NCBI GenBank assembly: GCA_947561395.2
Contig: OX387195.1
Span: 2,121,828 to 2,185,827 of the forward strand
Direction: 5' to 3'
Length of the DNA stretch: 64,000 nt
From: Buxus sempervirens
Lineage: Eukaryota > Streptophyta > Magnoliopsida > Buxales > Buxaceae
In this document: positions 34,960 to 45,459 of the stretch, piece after piece
Position numbering within the stretch: position 1 is the stretch's first letter
Layout of the letters: each line of letters opens with the position of its first letter
Translations under genes and position numbers: made by a program
The notes under the pieces: generated by a model
The model's database searches: none
Told to the model about the DNA's origin: nothing
Seen by the model: only the letters and a program-made list of their open reading frames with translations

Positions 34960-37900
34960 ACAAACGCGGCTTCAAAAGTAAGGGGAGTTTCCTCCCAATT
35001 ATTCAGAATGAAAGAATCTGGGGCAGGGATACAAGCCTGCTCCTCAAGCTCAGGGTTTGCATTTGAGATCACCAGTACTGGGTGAGTTGCATTGCCTGCT
35101 TCTTCGGTAGGGCCAGTTCCAGATGGAACTTCTACTGCAGCCCAGTCAATAAAAGGTAGCTCCTCTGCTACTTTTTCTTGGTTGCCTTCTGTCATGGCAA
35201 AGAATGCCCCTACGTCCTCAGAAAAATCCTGCTTTTGTTCGGCTTGTGGCCCAGGCCCCCCAGATGCTTGTGGAGGTGGAGGTGGAACATATGGTTGTAT
35301 TGTGGAGGGTTTGGGTTTCTGGAATGGGTTGACATTGTAGTATGGAGGTTTAGACTGATCCTCAGGAGGAGACAGCTGAATCATGTGAGACGGCTTAGGA
35401 AAAGTTTCCCTGATGTGTGGGAATTTCATAACTTCTATCTGCCCCTGACTTTTCCATTTCCTTGGCTTGGACCCCAATCCTGCTCTATGAACCATCTTCT
35501 TAACCTGAACTGGTTCTATCCTTCCTTGTAGGTTAATCCCCAGACCTTTTCCAGGGTGAAAATGGTACTTTTCTAATACATTTTTGACCATTTTTTCAGC
35601 ACAGGTCAATTTTCCTTCTTTTTGTTGATACCCCCCAGGTATATAATTCACAGCTTCAAACTGAAAAGAGTGAAATGCCATCTTATCTGCTGTCATTTCC
35701 GTGTTAATACAGGGTACATCAGGGGACCACATGGGGGGAACCAAATTTTCGGCCAGGACGGTAATCACCTTTTGCCCTCTAATATACTTGACTCTTTGGT
35801 GGAGGGTAGATGGTATGGCCCTAGCTGTATGAATCCACGGCCTTCCTAGGAGTAGGTTGAAAGCCGCAGGTATATCCATCACTTCAAATGTGATGTTGAA
35901 AATATACGGTCCAATTGTGACCGGCAGTTCAACCTCCCCTAGGGAGTGTGTCTTAGAGCTGTCAAATGCTCTTATAATTCTTCCATTTTGTTTTATTTTG
36001 TTTCGCTCCAGATTGAGCTTAACAAAGGTTACTAAAGGGCAGACATTGAGGGCTGACCCATTATCAATCAAGACCCGGGCTATCATGCAGCCCTTACTGA
36101 GCACAGCAATGTGCAATGGATCCACATGATGGTATCCTGCTGGACTAATTTCAGTTTCAGAAAAGGTTATGACATTATGGGATAATATTTGACCAACCAT
36201 CCGGCCTAGTTGGTCTGGTTCAATGTTTTTAGGTACATGGGCCCCCTGGAGTATTCTTAACAAGGAGTCCCTATGTTTTTCTGAGTTTAACAATAGGCCC
36301 AGTATTGAGATCTGGGCAGGGACTTTGTTCAACTGTTCGATGACATTGAACTCACTCTTTTTTATTACCTTAATGAGGTCAGCAGCCTCACTGTCAACTA
36401 CCTGGGGGGTATCTTCCCCTACCTTGGCCTTTCCTTTATTTTTTCCTTCTTCTTTATCCTTCTCTGTTTCTTTCTGTTTTTCTTCCACCCCTACACACTT
36501 TCCTGACCTCATCATAAGGTTTACTTCTTCCTTGCTTTCAACTGCAGGGCATGTAGTGGTGAATGCTTCACTGTAGTTCCATGGTACAGCCGATTCAATG
36601 TAGGAAGGCTTAGGGACGTTTACCACCAATGGGGGAAGTTTGGAATTGGCAATGGAAGTCTGAGTAATGGGAACATTAACAACCAATGGAGGAAGTTGTT
36701 TTGGTTGTGGGTTTGCAGAAGTGACTGATGCACTAAGGGGGTCACAATTTATGACCAATGGTGGCTTAGACTGAATGGGCGGAGTAAAAGTGGATGGATT
36801 GTAATTAATGACCAAAGGTGGCTTGGCGATGTTCATTTGGGCCATGAGGGATGAGACCCGGTCCAAAGATGAGCTAATGTTCTTTGCAGCACCATCATTC
36901 CCCTTTGAAATCATGTTTATTTCTTTGCCTTCACTTCTCTTGTCAAAATATACTTTGACTGTTGTCCCTATGGGAGCAATTAATTGAGATGGGTCAAAGG
37001 TTATTTTGTCAGAAGAGATGACTCCTATGACATTAGATGGGCCTGTCCCGCGATGTTGGGGCAGTGGGTTTTGTCCAATATCTGTTCTTGGAGGATTGGA
37101 AGCCCCTGTATTGAAAGACAGGGTATTCTGGTCTAGTAAATCCTGAATGGCATGTTTCAAAGGCCAGCACTTGTCTGTAGGGTGCCCAGGTGCACCCATA
37201 TGGTAATCACAAGTGGTGGAGGGGTCAAAATTTCTCCCCTTAGATGCATTAGGATTAGGTTCTCTTAAGGTGATATACCCTCCTTGCAATAAAGTGGGCA
37301 GCAATTGAGAGGGAGTCATTGGAATAGGGGTAAAAATCCTATTTCTCCTTGCTGCAAAATAGGCATCCTTTTCCTCTTTGGTAAAAACCCTTTTTTGGTC
37401 TGAAGGTGCTGTTGGAACATTAACCCTCATAGGGGCCTGGGTAGGTGGAGATGGAGTAGGAAAATGAGCCGGTACATTGATTTGTATGGGTTTGTTAGGG
37501 CCAGATGGTGGCTGTACCATGTTTACCTCACCCTCCTTCTTGTTCCCATTCTTTTTTGTTCCGCTTCCTTTCTTTAGGTTGGGGTCATGCTGGCTAATCA
37601 TGGCAGAGTGGTCAATTATCTTGCCTGACCTTATTCCATCCTCAATTCGGTCAGCCACCTGAACCAAAGCTGCAAAATTAGTGGTGGTCTGACCCACCAA
37701 GTGGCTGTAGAATGGTTGACCCAAAGTGCTTATGAAGGTAGAAATCATTTCCTGTTCTAGCATGGGTGGCCTGACCTGGGAGGCTGTCTCCCTCCACCTC
37801 TTGGCATATTGCCTTACTGTTTCTTCCCTTCCTTTGCTCATTCTCATGACGTCGTACCTATCTGGCATGATCTCTGAATTGAACCGGTATTGAGCTAGGA

Positions 37901-38612
37901 AGGCATCGGCTAGGTCCTTCCATCTTTTGATCTTCCCATGGTCCAGAGTGGCGAACCATCTTAATGCGGTTCCTGTCAGGCTCCTTTGGAAAAGTTGGAT
38001 CAAGATGCCCTCATCCTGCCCGAACTGGCATAGGGCACCGCAATACAACTTTAGGTGGCTCATGGGGCAACCAGTGCCATCATACTTGTCCAAGTCTGGA
38101 CACTTAAACTTAGCCGGCAGGTTAACATTGGGGTATAGGCACAGGTCTTCAAAATTGGTGCCTCCAAAGTTGTTTACCCCTTTGACTTCCCTAAGTTCAT
38201 CTTGGATCATTTCTAGCTTATGCATGAACTTTCTTTCAACCTCTTCCCTTATCCTTTCCTTTTCCTTAGCCTTGTTTGATTCAGCTGTCTCATCCCTGGT
38301 CAGTATAGGTTCAGGGGTGGGTTCATAGACAGGTTCAGGAGTTGGTTGCACTGGAGGTGGAACATTGACTTGGGGTGGAGGTGCAGGGTTGGATGTGGAT
38401 GCCTGGTTCTGGGCCTGCATTTGTTGGGCCTGCACTTGTTGGGCCTGTACTGACAGTATGTTCTCTAGCATTCGGGCTAGTCCTGCCACTTGTTCTTGGA
38501 GTAGAACGACATCAGGATGAGGAGCATCAACTTCATCTTCAATGGGATTCATGGCTCGAGCTCTTGATCTGGTTACAGGAGCTATGATTGCGAGTGTATT
38601 AGTACCTGGCAA
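34920..38612 (-). CDS. gag-pro: Gag-protease polyprotein with G-patch-like segment
   Basis: 1230 residues. The N-terminus has Gln/Ala-rich and Pro-rich linkers and a charged helix. The gag domain spans about 167-325 (LDKYDGTGCPMSHL, GTALRWF, VRQYAKRWRE). A Cys/His knuckle variant is at about 468-483 (CDYHMGAPGHPTDKC). A long Pro/Val-rich linker with repeated 'PPLVVN' follows. The retroviral-type aspartic protease site is at about 849 (VLIDNGSALNV). A G-patch-like stretch is at about 1000-1045 (PGKGLGINLQGR). The stop follows an A9 run that overlaps pol. The leader lies upstream. Intact in this copy. It should form the particle and process the polyprotein. Confidence 0.93.
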   Translation of the reverse strand: MPGTNTLAIIAPVTRSRARAMNPIEDEVDAPHPDVVLLQEQVAGLARMLENILSVQAQQVQAQQMQAQNQASTSNPAPPPQVNVPPPVQPTPEPVYEPTPEPILTRDETAESNKAKEKERIREEVERKFMHKLEMIQDELREVKGVNNFGGTNFEDLCLYPNVNLPAKFKCPDLDKYDGTGCPMSHLKLYCGALCQFGQDEGILIQLFQRSLTGTALRWFATLDHGKIKRWKDLADAFLAQYRFNSEIMPDRYDVMRMSKGREETVRQYAKRWRETASQVRPPMLEQEMISTFISTLGQPFYSHLVGQTTTNFAALVQVADRIEDGIRSGKIIDHSAMISQHDPNLKKGSGTKKNGNKKEGEVNMVQPPSGPNKPIQINVPAHFPTPSPPTQAPMRVNVPTAPSDQKRVFTKEEKDAYFAARRNRIFTPIPMTPSQLLPTLLQGGYITLREPNPNASKGRNFDPSTTCDYHMGAPGHPTDKCWPLKHAIQDLLDQNTLSFNTGASNPPRTDIGQNPLPQHRGTGPSNVIGVISSDKITFDPSQLIAPIGTTVKVYFDKRSEGKEINMISKGNDGAAKNISSSLDRVSSLMAQMNIAKPPLVINYNPSTFTPPIQSKPPLVINCDPLSASVTSANPQPKQLPPLVVNVPITQTSIANSKLPPLVVNVPKPSYIESAVPWNYSEAFTTTCPAVESKEEVNLMMRSGKCVGVEEKQKETEKDKEEGKNKGKAKVGEDTPQVVDSEAADLIKVIKKSEFNVIEQLNKVPAQISILGLLLNSEKHRDSLLRILQGAHVPKNIEPDQLGRMVGQILSHNVITFSETEISPAGYHHVDPLHIAVLSKGCMIARVLIDNGSALNVCPLVTFVKLNLERNKIKQNGRIIRAFDSSKTHSLGEVELPVTIGPYIFNITFEVMDIPAAFNLLLGRPWIHTARAIPSTLHQRVKYIRGQKVITVLAENLVPPMWSPDVPCINTEMTADKMAFHSFQFEAVNYIPGGYQQKEGKLTCAEKMVKNVLEKYHFHPGKGLGINLQGRIEPVQVKKMVHRAGLGSKPRKWKSQGQIEVMKFPHIRETFPKPSHMIQLSPPEDQSKPPYYNVNPFQKPKPSTIQPYVPPPPPQASGGPGPQAEQKQDFSEDVGAFFAMTEGNQEKVAEELPFIDWAAVEVPSGTGPTEEAGNATHPVLVISNANPELEEQACIPAPDSFILNNWEETPLTFEAAFVWQTDMASKKKLH
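34927..34937 (-). other. A9 run at the gag-pro/pol frame change
   Basis: In the gag-pro frame the minus strand reads AAA AAA AAA before CTC and a stop. The downstream pol frame is -1. A_AAA_AAA is a possible slippery heptamer. A simple homopolymer indel is the alternative. Confidence 0.4.
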
Positions 38613-38828
38613 AATAAAGATAAAATATCAGTGCCAATTTAATCTCATTCACATGTCTAGGTATACTTATGTGCAAGCTGGGTGAACACGAGTTTGGATT
38701 TTTTTTTTATTTATTTATTTATTTGCTTCCTTTTTTTTATTTTTTTATTTTATTTTATTTTATTTTTTTTGAATTGAATTGTTGGAATATTCTAGGGCTT
38801 CCAACAGATCCCACAAAAGAGAGAAAGG

Positions 38829-39588
38829 TCTGAAATTCAAAGGCTTTCAGAGGCCCGGGTTTTTTTTTTTTTTTTTTTAAAAGGTCTGAAATTCAGAGGC
38901 TTTCAGAGGCCCAGGGATATTTTTGGAAAAGGTCTGAAATTCAGAGGCTTTCAGAGGCCCAGGGATGTTTTGATGAAAGTCTGAAATTCAAAGGCTTTCA
39001 GAGGCCCAAAAGGAAAAGGTCTGAAATTCAAAGGCTTTCAGAGGCCCAAAAGTTCTGAAATTCAAAGGCTTTCAGAGGCCCAAAAGATCTGAAATTCGAA
39101 GGCTTTCAGAGGCCCAAAAGTTCTGAAATTCAAAGGCTTTCAGAGGCCCAAAAGAAAAAGGTCTGAAATTCAAAGGCTTTCGGAGGCCCAAAAATTCTGA
39201 AATTCAAAGGCTTTCAGAGGCCCAAAAGAAAAAGGTCTGAAATTCAAAGGCTTTCAGAGGCCCAAAAGATCTGAAATTCAAAGGCTTTCAGAGGCCCAAA
39301 AGAAAAAGGTCTGAAATTCAAAGGCTTTCAGAGGCCCAAAAGTTCTGAAATTCAAAGGCTTTCAGAGGCCCAGAAGATCTGAAATTCAAAGGCTTTCAGA
39401 GGCCCAGGGATTTTTGAGAAAAAGTCTGAAATTCAAAGGCTTTCAGAGGCCCAGGGATTTTTGAGAAAAATCTGAAATTCAAAGGCTTTCAGAGGCCCAG
39501 GATTTTTTTTGAAAAATCTGAAATTCAAAGGCTTTCAGAGGCCCAAGAGTTTTGAAAAAGTCTGAAATTCAAAGGCTTTCAGAAGCCC
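38829..39588. repeat. 19-copy tandem repeat in the leader
   Basis: The 28-bp core TCTGAAATTC/AAAGGCTTTC/AGAGGCCC is repeated 19 times with linkers of about 5-20 bp. Each core contains a dyad, TCTGAAA-N9-TTTCAGA. Cores are nearly identical while linkers vary in length. Confidence 0.95.
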
Positions 39589-39714
39589 AAGGAACCTTTC
39601 TCTCACATTTTTTTTTTGAAGCATTTTATTCAAACTTGTTTCTCTTTATCATTATTTAAAGGTTAAAAGAATATTTTAGTGGGAAAAACTGATTAAAGTT
39701 GAATATTCCGAGAA

Positions 39715-39847
39715 AACCGTATACACAGTACGGTCCAGCCCTGCCCGTATTCAAATTACGAGCAAGCCGTGACCGTATGGAAAACACGGGCGAGCCCAGC
39801 CCGTATAGGTTATACGGGCAAGCCCAGCCCGTGTACTAAATGCGGTT
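39715..39847. promoter_or_regulatory. Leader array of five inverted repeats at exact 28-bp steps
   Basis: 21-bp repeats start at 39715, 39743, 39771, 39799 and 39827. Arms are the CCGTA/TACGG type of this element. The 7-bp spacers are alike (around AAGCCCA). No obvious TATA box lies beside it on either strand, so it could be an enhancer, a leader promoter or an RNA structure. Confidence 0.9.
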
Positions 39848-41090
39848 TTACGGAACTCTGTTATATTTTTCCAGTTTTTACATGGTTTGATCACTTTAAT
39901 TGCTCATCCAAACGTACGGTTCACCCATTGCAGAGCTTCTAAACTGTCCCAAAGTGGACCTTGGCCTATTTGTAAAAACACATGCTTGGGAGGGCACATG
40001 TACCCTCCAAATTGACACCATACTCAAGAATTTGGTACCCTTTTGTTGACTCTTGTATGAACATCGGGTAGGATTGATTCTAAACAGAGTTAGAGACTCT
40101 TCCTATGGGCTGTACCAATTTTAAAAACATGCATATTTTGGGACCAATTTTATCCCGAACCAATGGGTACCATGACACCCCTATGACATGAAAATAATGT
40201 AAAACAATAGGGTTACCTTGTTACCTTGTTTACCTTCAATATAGCATCCGCATTATGCCCTGGTTTGTAAGCCATGCATACGGCCTTCCCACAATCATAC
40301 AAACCCCATATTCCCACGTAATTGTGTAATTTAGCCAAAAACGTGTAACTCCACCTTCAAGCGTAGGGGTTTTGGGTTTTGGCTTAATGGCAACTTAGCA
40401 CTCAAGCCTAATGATGACCAGAATCCCAGATCGACGTTATCATCACATCATTAGCTCAAAGTTCTAAGGTGAATGTTTTCACTTTCGCTTTCCGAAGTAT
40501 CGACCTCGGTGCGCCAAGCTACACACATTCTTGTTCAACTTCCTATAGGTGATAGGTAGGCCGTGTAAAAAAAATAAAAGGTGCACAGTGCATTGTAAAC
40601 ATAGGTCACATTCACAACGTCCCAGACCCTTGCCACTCTTTTCGCAGCCATGCATAAACAAACCAAGGCATAATAGGAAAGCATATTTTAAATAAACAAG
40701 TAAATAAAGCAATCCTATAGCACCCAAAACATGCTCATAAAAAATCATCCAAATCATGTCAACATATGCTCATATTATATATCCAAAATACACCATAGAA
40801 AGCATGCTGAAAATTAGAACATGCATATTAAAATACAGCAAGAAATAAGCATGGTTTATCAAAATAAACCTCCCCTATGCATGTTTCTAGAAACAATCCT
40901 ATGAATCAGAATTAAGCATGTTTCTACCCCCATGGATTCTTAAGCAATAAATCAGATTTACAACCTATCCCACATGCTTAAGAACACCAAACAGCAAGCA
41001 AAACAAAGACATGCTAAAAACACAAAATAGCAAGCAAATCAAAAAAAAATCAAAAACATGAACAAACACCAAAAAGGCTCAAATCCACAA

Positions 41091-41109
41091 GTCCCCAGCA
41101 GAGTCGCCA
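41091..41109 (-). other. Primer-binding site of Tat element 1
   Basis: The minus strand reads TGGCGACTCTGCTGGGGAC two bases after the LTR end. TGG pairs with a tRNA CCA end. From memory this type is used by Ogre/Tat elements and assigned to an arginine tRNA; the tRNA identity was not checked. Confidence 0.8.
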
Positions 41110-41111
41110 GT

Positions 41112-42922
41112 TGTGAGACATGGGAAAAAAATCAAAATCTAATGATTTCCTCTATCATCACACGGGATCAAATTAAACAAAGAGTCGCCACCATTCAATT
41201 GAGGTGTGAATGGACACCAAAATATTAAATAAGCACAAAAGGCAAATTTTAGGGCAAAATATCCCTCCTAAAAAAAACAACCAGAGATGGGTAAGGGGAT
41301 TAGGTTATGAACAGGGGAAGGTGTTAGGCACCCCTATTCATCCACACAAGGTGGTTGCCAGGTATTGTTCATGTTTAAATAAAGGAAAAAGCTTGCTATA
41401 AAAATCACACAAAATCACAAAAAAAACAAAAATATATGGTTTTTTCATATGAATAGTCTGATTGATCCAGAACTATCAAACATGATCATACCATTCCTAG
41501 GGTTTCATGATCAAAATAAAATTGAGATAAAATCAAATAAAATCAATTTAAAGTGAAAAATCCAAAAATCTGGCTTCAAGCTAAATTCTAGAAATCTAGA
41601 AAAATATGATTTTTATAAAATATTTCAAAATTGAACTTGAATAGTCCAGGATATAGATAAAGCTCAAATTTCACATTAAATTTGAAAATCAAAACCAAAA
41701 ATACCCACGTTTATGAAAAACACCAAAAGGGGAGAATTTAGACCGTAGGGTCTTCTCTCAATAATGAAAAACAATTTAAAAATCATCTCATGAAACCCTA
41801 GAATTTATTTTTAGGCTTCTTGATTCAGATCTACCATATTGATCATGATAAATCCAAGATCCTAGCCTAAAATCACAAAAATCACGAAAACAGTGCTGTA
41901 GGTGCAAATATGTGAAAAATCCAAATTTTATCAAAAAGTGGGGATCTCATGCTATAAACATCATAGATTCATGTTATTCATTCAGATATATCATAAAAAG
42001 CATTAAAACATGATCAGGATATTTAAAACAGCCATATCTCACAAATTAGAGCACATGGGGGTCTACCCTACGGATCCACCTGGTCCCTTTTCCCCTAGTT
42101 CTCTCTTCACGTTTTACGGCTAGAGAGACTCTTGAGGTACTTAGAGATAGGTTTAGTTACACAAACACAATCATAGGCCTTATTCTATGAAAAAAACAAA
42201 AAAAACAGATATGGGGTTCTATTCTAGGGATCCACCTGTTCCCCTTTCCCCTAGTTCTCTCTTCACGTTTTACGGCTAGAGAGACCCTTGAGGTACTTAG
42301 AGACAAGTTTAGGGATACAAAAACAGATATGGCCTTATTCTACAGCAATAGAGATGATCCTATTACTTCTAGAATTGAAGACAAAAAATAAAAAAGGATA
42401 GGGGACTTACCTGGATTGAGCAGGCAGAGCAGCAGGGATTCCTTTCCTTCTCTTGTAGCTTCTTAGAATTCCTTGGACTCAAAATTTCGTGGTCTTTTGC
42501 TAGAGGAGAGACCCTCTATTTATAAGCAGAGCTAGGGGTATGGTTGGTCCAGAAGGATATATCCTGATTCTCAGGATAGAGTGAAATATAGAGATAATGC
42601 CCATCCATAGTGGCTTCAGCGAATAAAATACTTAATTCGCTCTTCTAAAGATATATTGGACTTCAAATAAAGCTCGGAAATCGAGAGAAGGACCAAACTT
42701 GCACGTGTCTGTAATGCCCGTAAATGATTTACGGTCCAATGGTGACCGTATTGGTACTACGGGCGCGCCTGCCCGTAGATATTTTGCGGGCGAGATAGGC
42801 CCGTGAAGCCAATACGGGCAAAGCCTGTTCTTTCTATTTTTAGGCTTTTTTGACCTGTTTTAAGCTCTAATTACATGTTTTTATTATTTTCTCATTTGGC
42901 AGTGCAATTTGGGGTGTCTACA
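41112..42922 (-). repeat. 5' LTR of Tat element 1
   Basis: 1811 bp against 1802 bp for the other copy. It differs by the 9-bp segment near 41290 and a few substitutions noted by eye. It carries the same U3 array (42716-42819), TATA box and PBS-like AGAGTCGCCA (41181-41190). Confidence 0.95.
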
Positions 42923-42927
42923 GTTGC

Positions 42928-44678
42928 AAAACAATATCACAAATATCGCTAAAACAATAAGACAAAGCCGTATAAATCAAATCTACAATTTTCCCCAAAT
43001 TAATACAAATAGTTTTTTCCCAAAACAATTCATCATGTTAATCATGTCATTTTAATATTTCTTTCAAAACCATTCTTATCAAAACATGGCTAAACCAATC
43101 AATCAATCTATTTCTTTTTAAAAGAAAACAAATCATATATAATTAGTAATTAAAGCTCACCTTCAGGTAGTAGCCTTCCTCTACCGTAGGATGTAAACAC
43201 ATAGTATCCACACTACCTTCGCAGGAGAATGCACATCTCTAAAGCCGCAAGCACCCCTCGCAGGAGATGGTATAACTCGACCGCAGAATGTGAACACATA
43301 GCACATACATCTCCCCCGCAGGAGATAGCTTCCTCACCCTCACGTGGTAACTCACACACCCATCTCCCATGTAGGATGCAACCACATAGTAATTACATCT
43401 CGCCCACATGAATTATCTCTCCTGTAAGATGCAATCCCATTGGGACTACGTCTCCCCCACAGGAGGTAATACGTCTCTCCCCTGCAGGATGCGATACGTA
43501 CACATCTCCCCTACAGGAGGTAATACGTACACATCTCCCCTGTAGGATGCAATCACATCATGATTCCATCTCCCCCACAGGAGGTCTCTCCCCTGCAGGA
43601 TGCAATAAAATTTGGACTACATCTCCCCCACAGGAGGTAACACATCTCACTTGTAGGTGGTGACACACACACCTCCCCTATGGGATGCAATCACATCATG
43701 ATTACATCTCCCCCACAGGAGGTAACCCATCTCTCCTGCAAGAGGTAATCAAATCTCATCCGCAGATGGTAAACAAATCTCACATTGAAATCATAACATA
43801 TAAATCATTCCATGATACATGGAAGAGCATAAATCTACATTCCAAATTTCGTATATAAATTAGTTTGTCCATGTTCAATCAATTATCCAAAACCTCTTGC
43901 CAATAATTATTATATTTCAAAACATAGGCTCAACATACTAAAATTTGTTATAAAAGTATTTAGATTAATTCCAGAACTTGAATCATGTTTAAAACAATGT
44001 TTTACAGGTGTAGAAATCAATCGAATCAATTTTAAACAAATTCTAGAACCAAAACTCCCTTTCAAGTTAAAACAAGACATATTTCTGTAGAACATACCCA
44101 AAACTTTGTATAATTTTTTATAAAATTAATTGACTACTGAAAACAACTCTTAAACTCCAAAATCTTATTTATATATGTGTTTGATTTGTCTAAAAATCAT
44201 TTTATAATCAAATTCTAAGTATATTTACCAAAATTAGAAAATCTGGGTTGGGCACTCGACAGGGCACTCAAGCGGTCTTGTCTAGCGATCTTTGAAACAA
44301 AACAGAACAAATAGAACAAAACAAGCGCTCAACAGATCGCTTAAGCGATCGTGTTGAGTGGTTAATAATGGAAGTAATACAAGTGAATCGCTTGACATGG
44401 TCGCTCGAGCAACCTGTCAGGCACTCACCCAATTACAACAAAGCCTGCAAATCCAATTTCTGTAATTTTCCTCTTTTAATCTTTTAAATCATGATTCTAA
44501 CAAATAACACTACTTCTAACACATCTAATATTTTCTATAAATCATATTAAATCATTCTAAATAAATCAAGCACAGATTTACTAAAAATCTAAATCAAAAT
44601 TTTAGAAAATCAACACTACAGAACATACGTAACAGATTTCATAAACCCCATCTAAGATCATTCAAACCCATGAAATCT
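42928..44678 (-). repeat. Right part of the LTR split by Tat element 1
   Basis: Continues 21337-21785 across the GTTGC duplication. It holds a diverged minisatellite (43190-43780) of CATCTCCCCCRCAGGAGGTAA-like units alternating with GTAGGATGCAATCACAT-like units, and CTCGAGC-type palindromes at 44240-44430. The true right end is unclear; ATTGT at 44679-44683 matches the left flank at 21332-21336. No genes. Confidence 0.5.
43190..43780. repeat. Diverged minisatellite of about 45-60 bp units
   Basis: Roughly ten alternating CAGGAGGTAA and AGGATGCAAT segments, each preceded by CATCTCCCC. Periodicity is irregular. Confidence 0.7.
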
Positions 44679-44679
44679 A

Positions 44680-45459
44680 TTGTATAAAGTACATGGTTTG
44701 GTATCTCTTGCTGAGTTGTATGTTAGGGAGATTGTGAGACTTCATGGAGTGCTGGTTTCCATAGTATCAGATCGAGATGCTCGATTCACATCTCACTTTT
44801 GGACAGTATTTCAAGAAGCCATGGGTACGAAGCTTAACTTCAGCACTAGTTATCATCCTCAGACAGATGGTCAGTCTGAGCGTACCATACAGACATTGGA
44901 AGATATGCTGAGGTTTTGTGTCATGGATTGGGGAGGCAGTTGGAGTCAGTACTTGCCATTGGTAGAGTTTGCTTATAATAACAGCTATTAGGCGAGTATT
45001 CAGATGGCACCTTTTGAGGCACTGTATGGCAGAGCTTGTAGATCCCTAGTGTGCTGGGTGGAAGTTGGGGAGCAGCAGCTTATTGGGCCACAGATTGTTC
45101 AGGACATTGTGTAAAAGGTAAATCTAATCTAGCAGAGATTGCGTACAGCCCAGAGTCGTAAGAAGAGTTATGCTGATACCAGGAGGAGAGATCTACAGTT
45201 TGAGATTGGTGATCAAGTATTTCTGAAGGGATTAAAAGGTTTGGCAAGAAAGGTAAGTTGGCTCCGAGATACATAGGTCCCTTCGAGATTGTGGATACAG
45301 TGGGACCAGTGTCATACAGATTGGCATTGCCTACATAGTTGGAGGGAGTTCATGACATATTCCATGTATAGATGTTGAGGAAGTACGTGCATGATCCCAC
45401 TCATATCATCCAGCATGAGTCATTGGTAGAGTGAGAGGACTTGTCGTACGAGGAGCATC
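44680..45459 (+). pseudogene. pol: Integrase fragment of a plus-strand Del/Tekay element
   Basis: Reads [41 protein letters not shown] and VEFAYNNSY, the integrase core after its first catalytic Asp, then the C-terminal domain with several in-frame stops. It begins abruptly at 44680 against an LTR and is interrupted at 45460 by another LTR. The C-terminal end resumes near 47371. Inactive. Confidence 0.8.

Larger units (their letters stand above)
38613..41090 (-). other. Untranslated leader of Tat element 1
   Basis: About 2.5 kb without coding potential between primer site and gag. It contains the 19-copy tandem repeat, a phased inverted-repeat array and otherwise AT-rich sequence. The + strand has T/A homopolymers around 38700-38770. 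Confidence 0.7.
21786..42922 (-). mobile_element. Complete Tat/Ogre-like Ty3/gypsy retrotransposon with two antisense genes
   Basis: Target duplication GTTGC is present at 21781-21785 and 42923-42927. Minus-strand order: 5' LTR (42922-41112), primer site, 2.5-kb leader with tandem repeats and an inverted-repeat array, gag-pro, RT, two RNase H domains, integrase, a 7.7-kb region with two plus-strand spliced genes, polypurine tract, 3' LTR (23587-21786). Length is about 21.1 kb, in the Ogre size range. The LTRs differ by few bases and one 9-bp gap by eye, so insertion was recent. Pol carries two frameshifts. Confidence 0.95.

Noticed and set aside
35092-36576. Plus-strand ORFs opposite gag-pro as additional antisense genes
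   Set aside because: No splice or promoter context, poor composition, and they mirror the codon structure of gag-pro.
44679-44683. ATTGT as a target duplication pairing with 21332-21336
   Set aside because: The base before it does not give a CA terminus for the LTR, so the match may be chance; noted only as a possibility.
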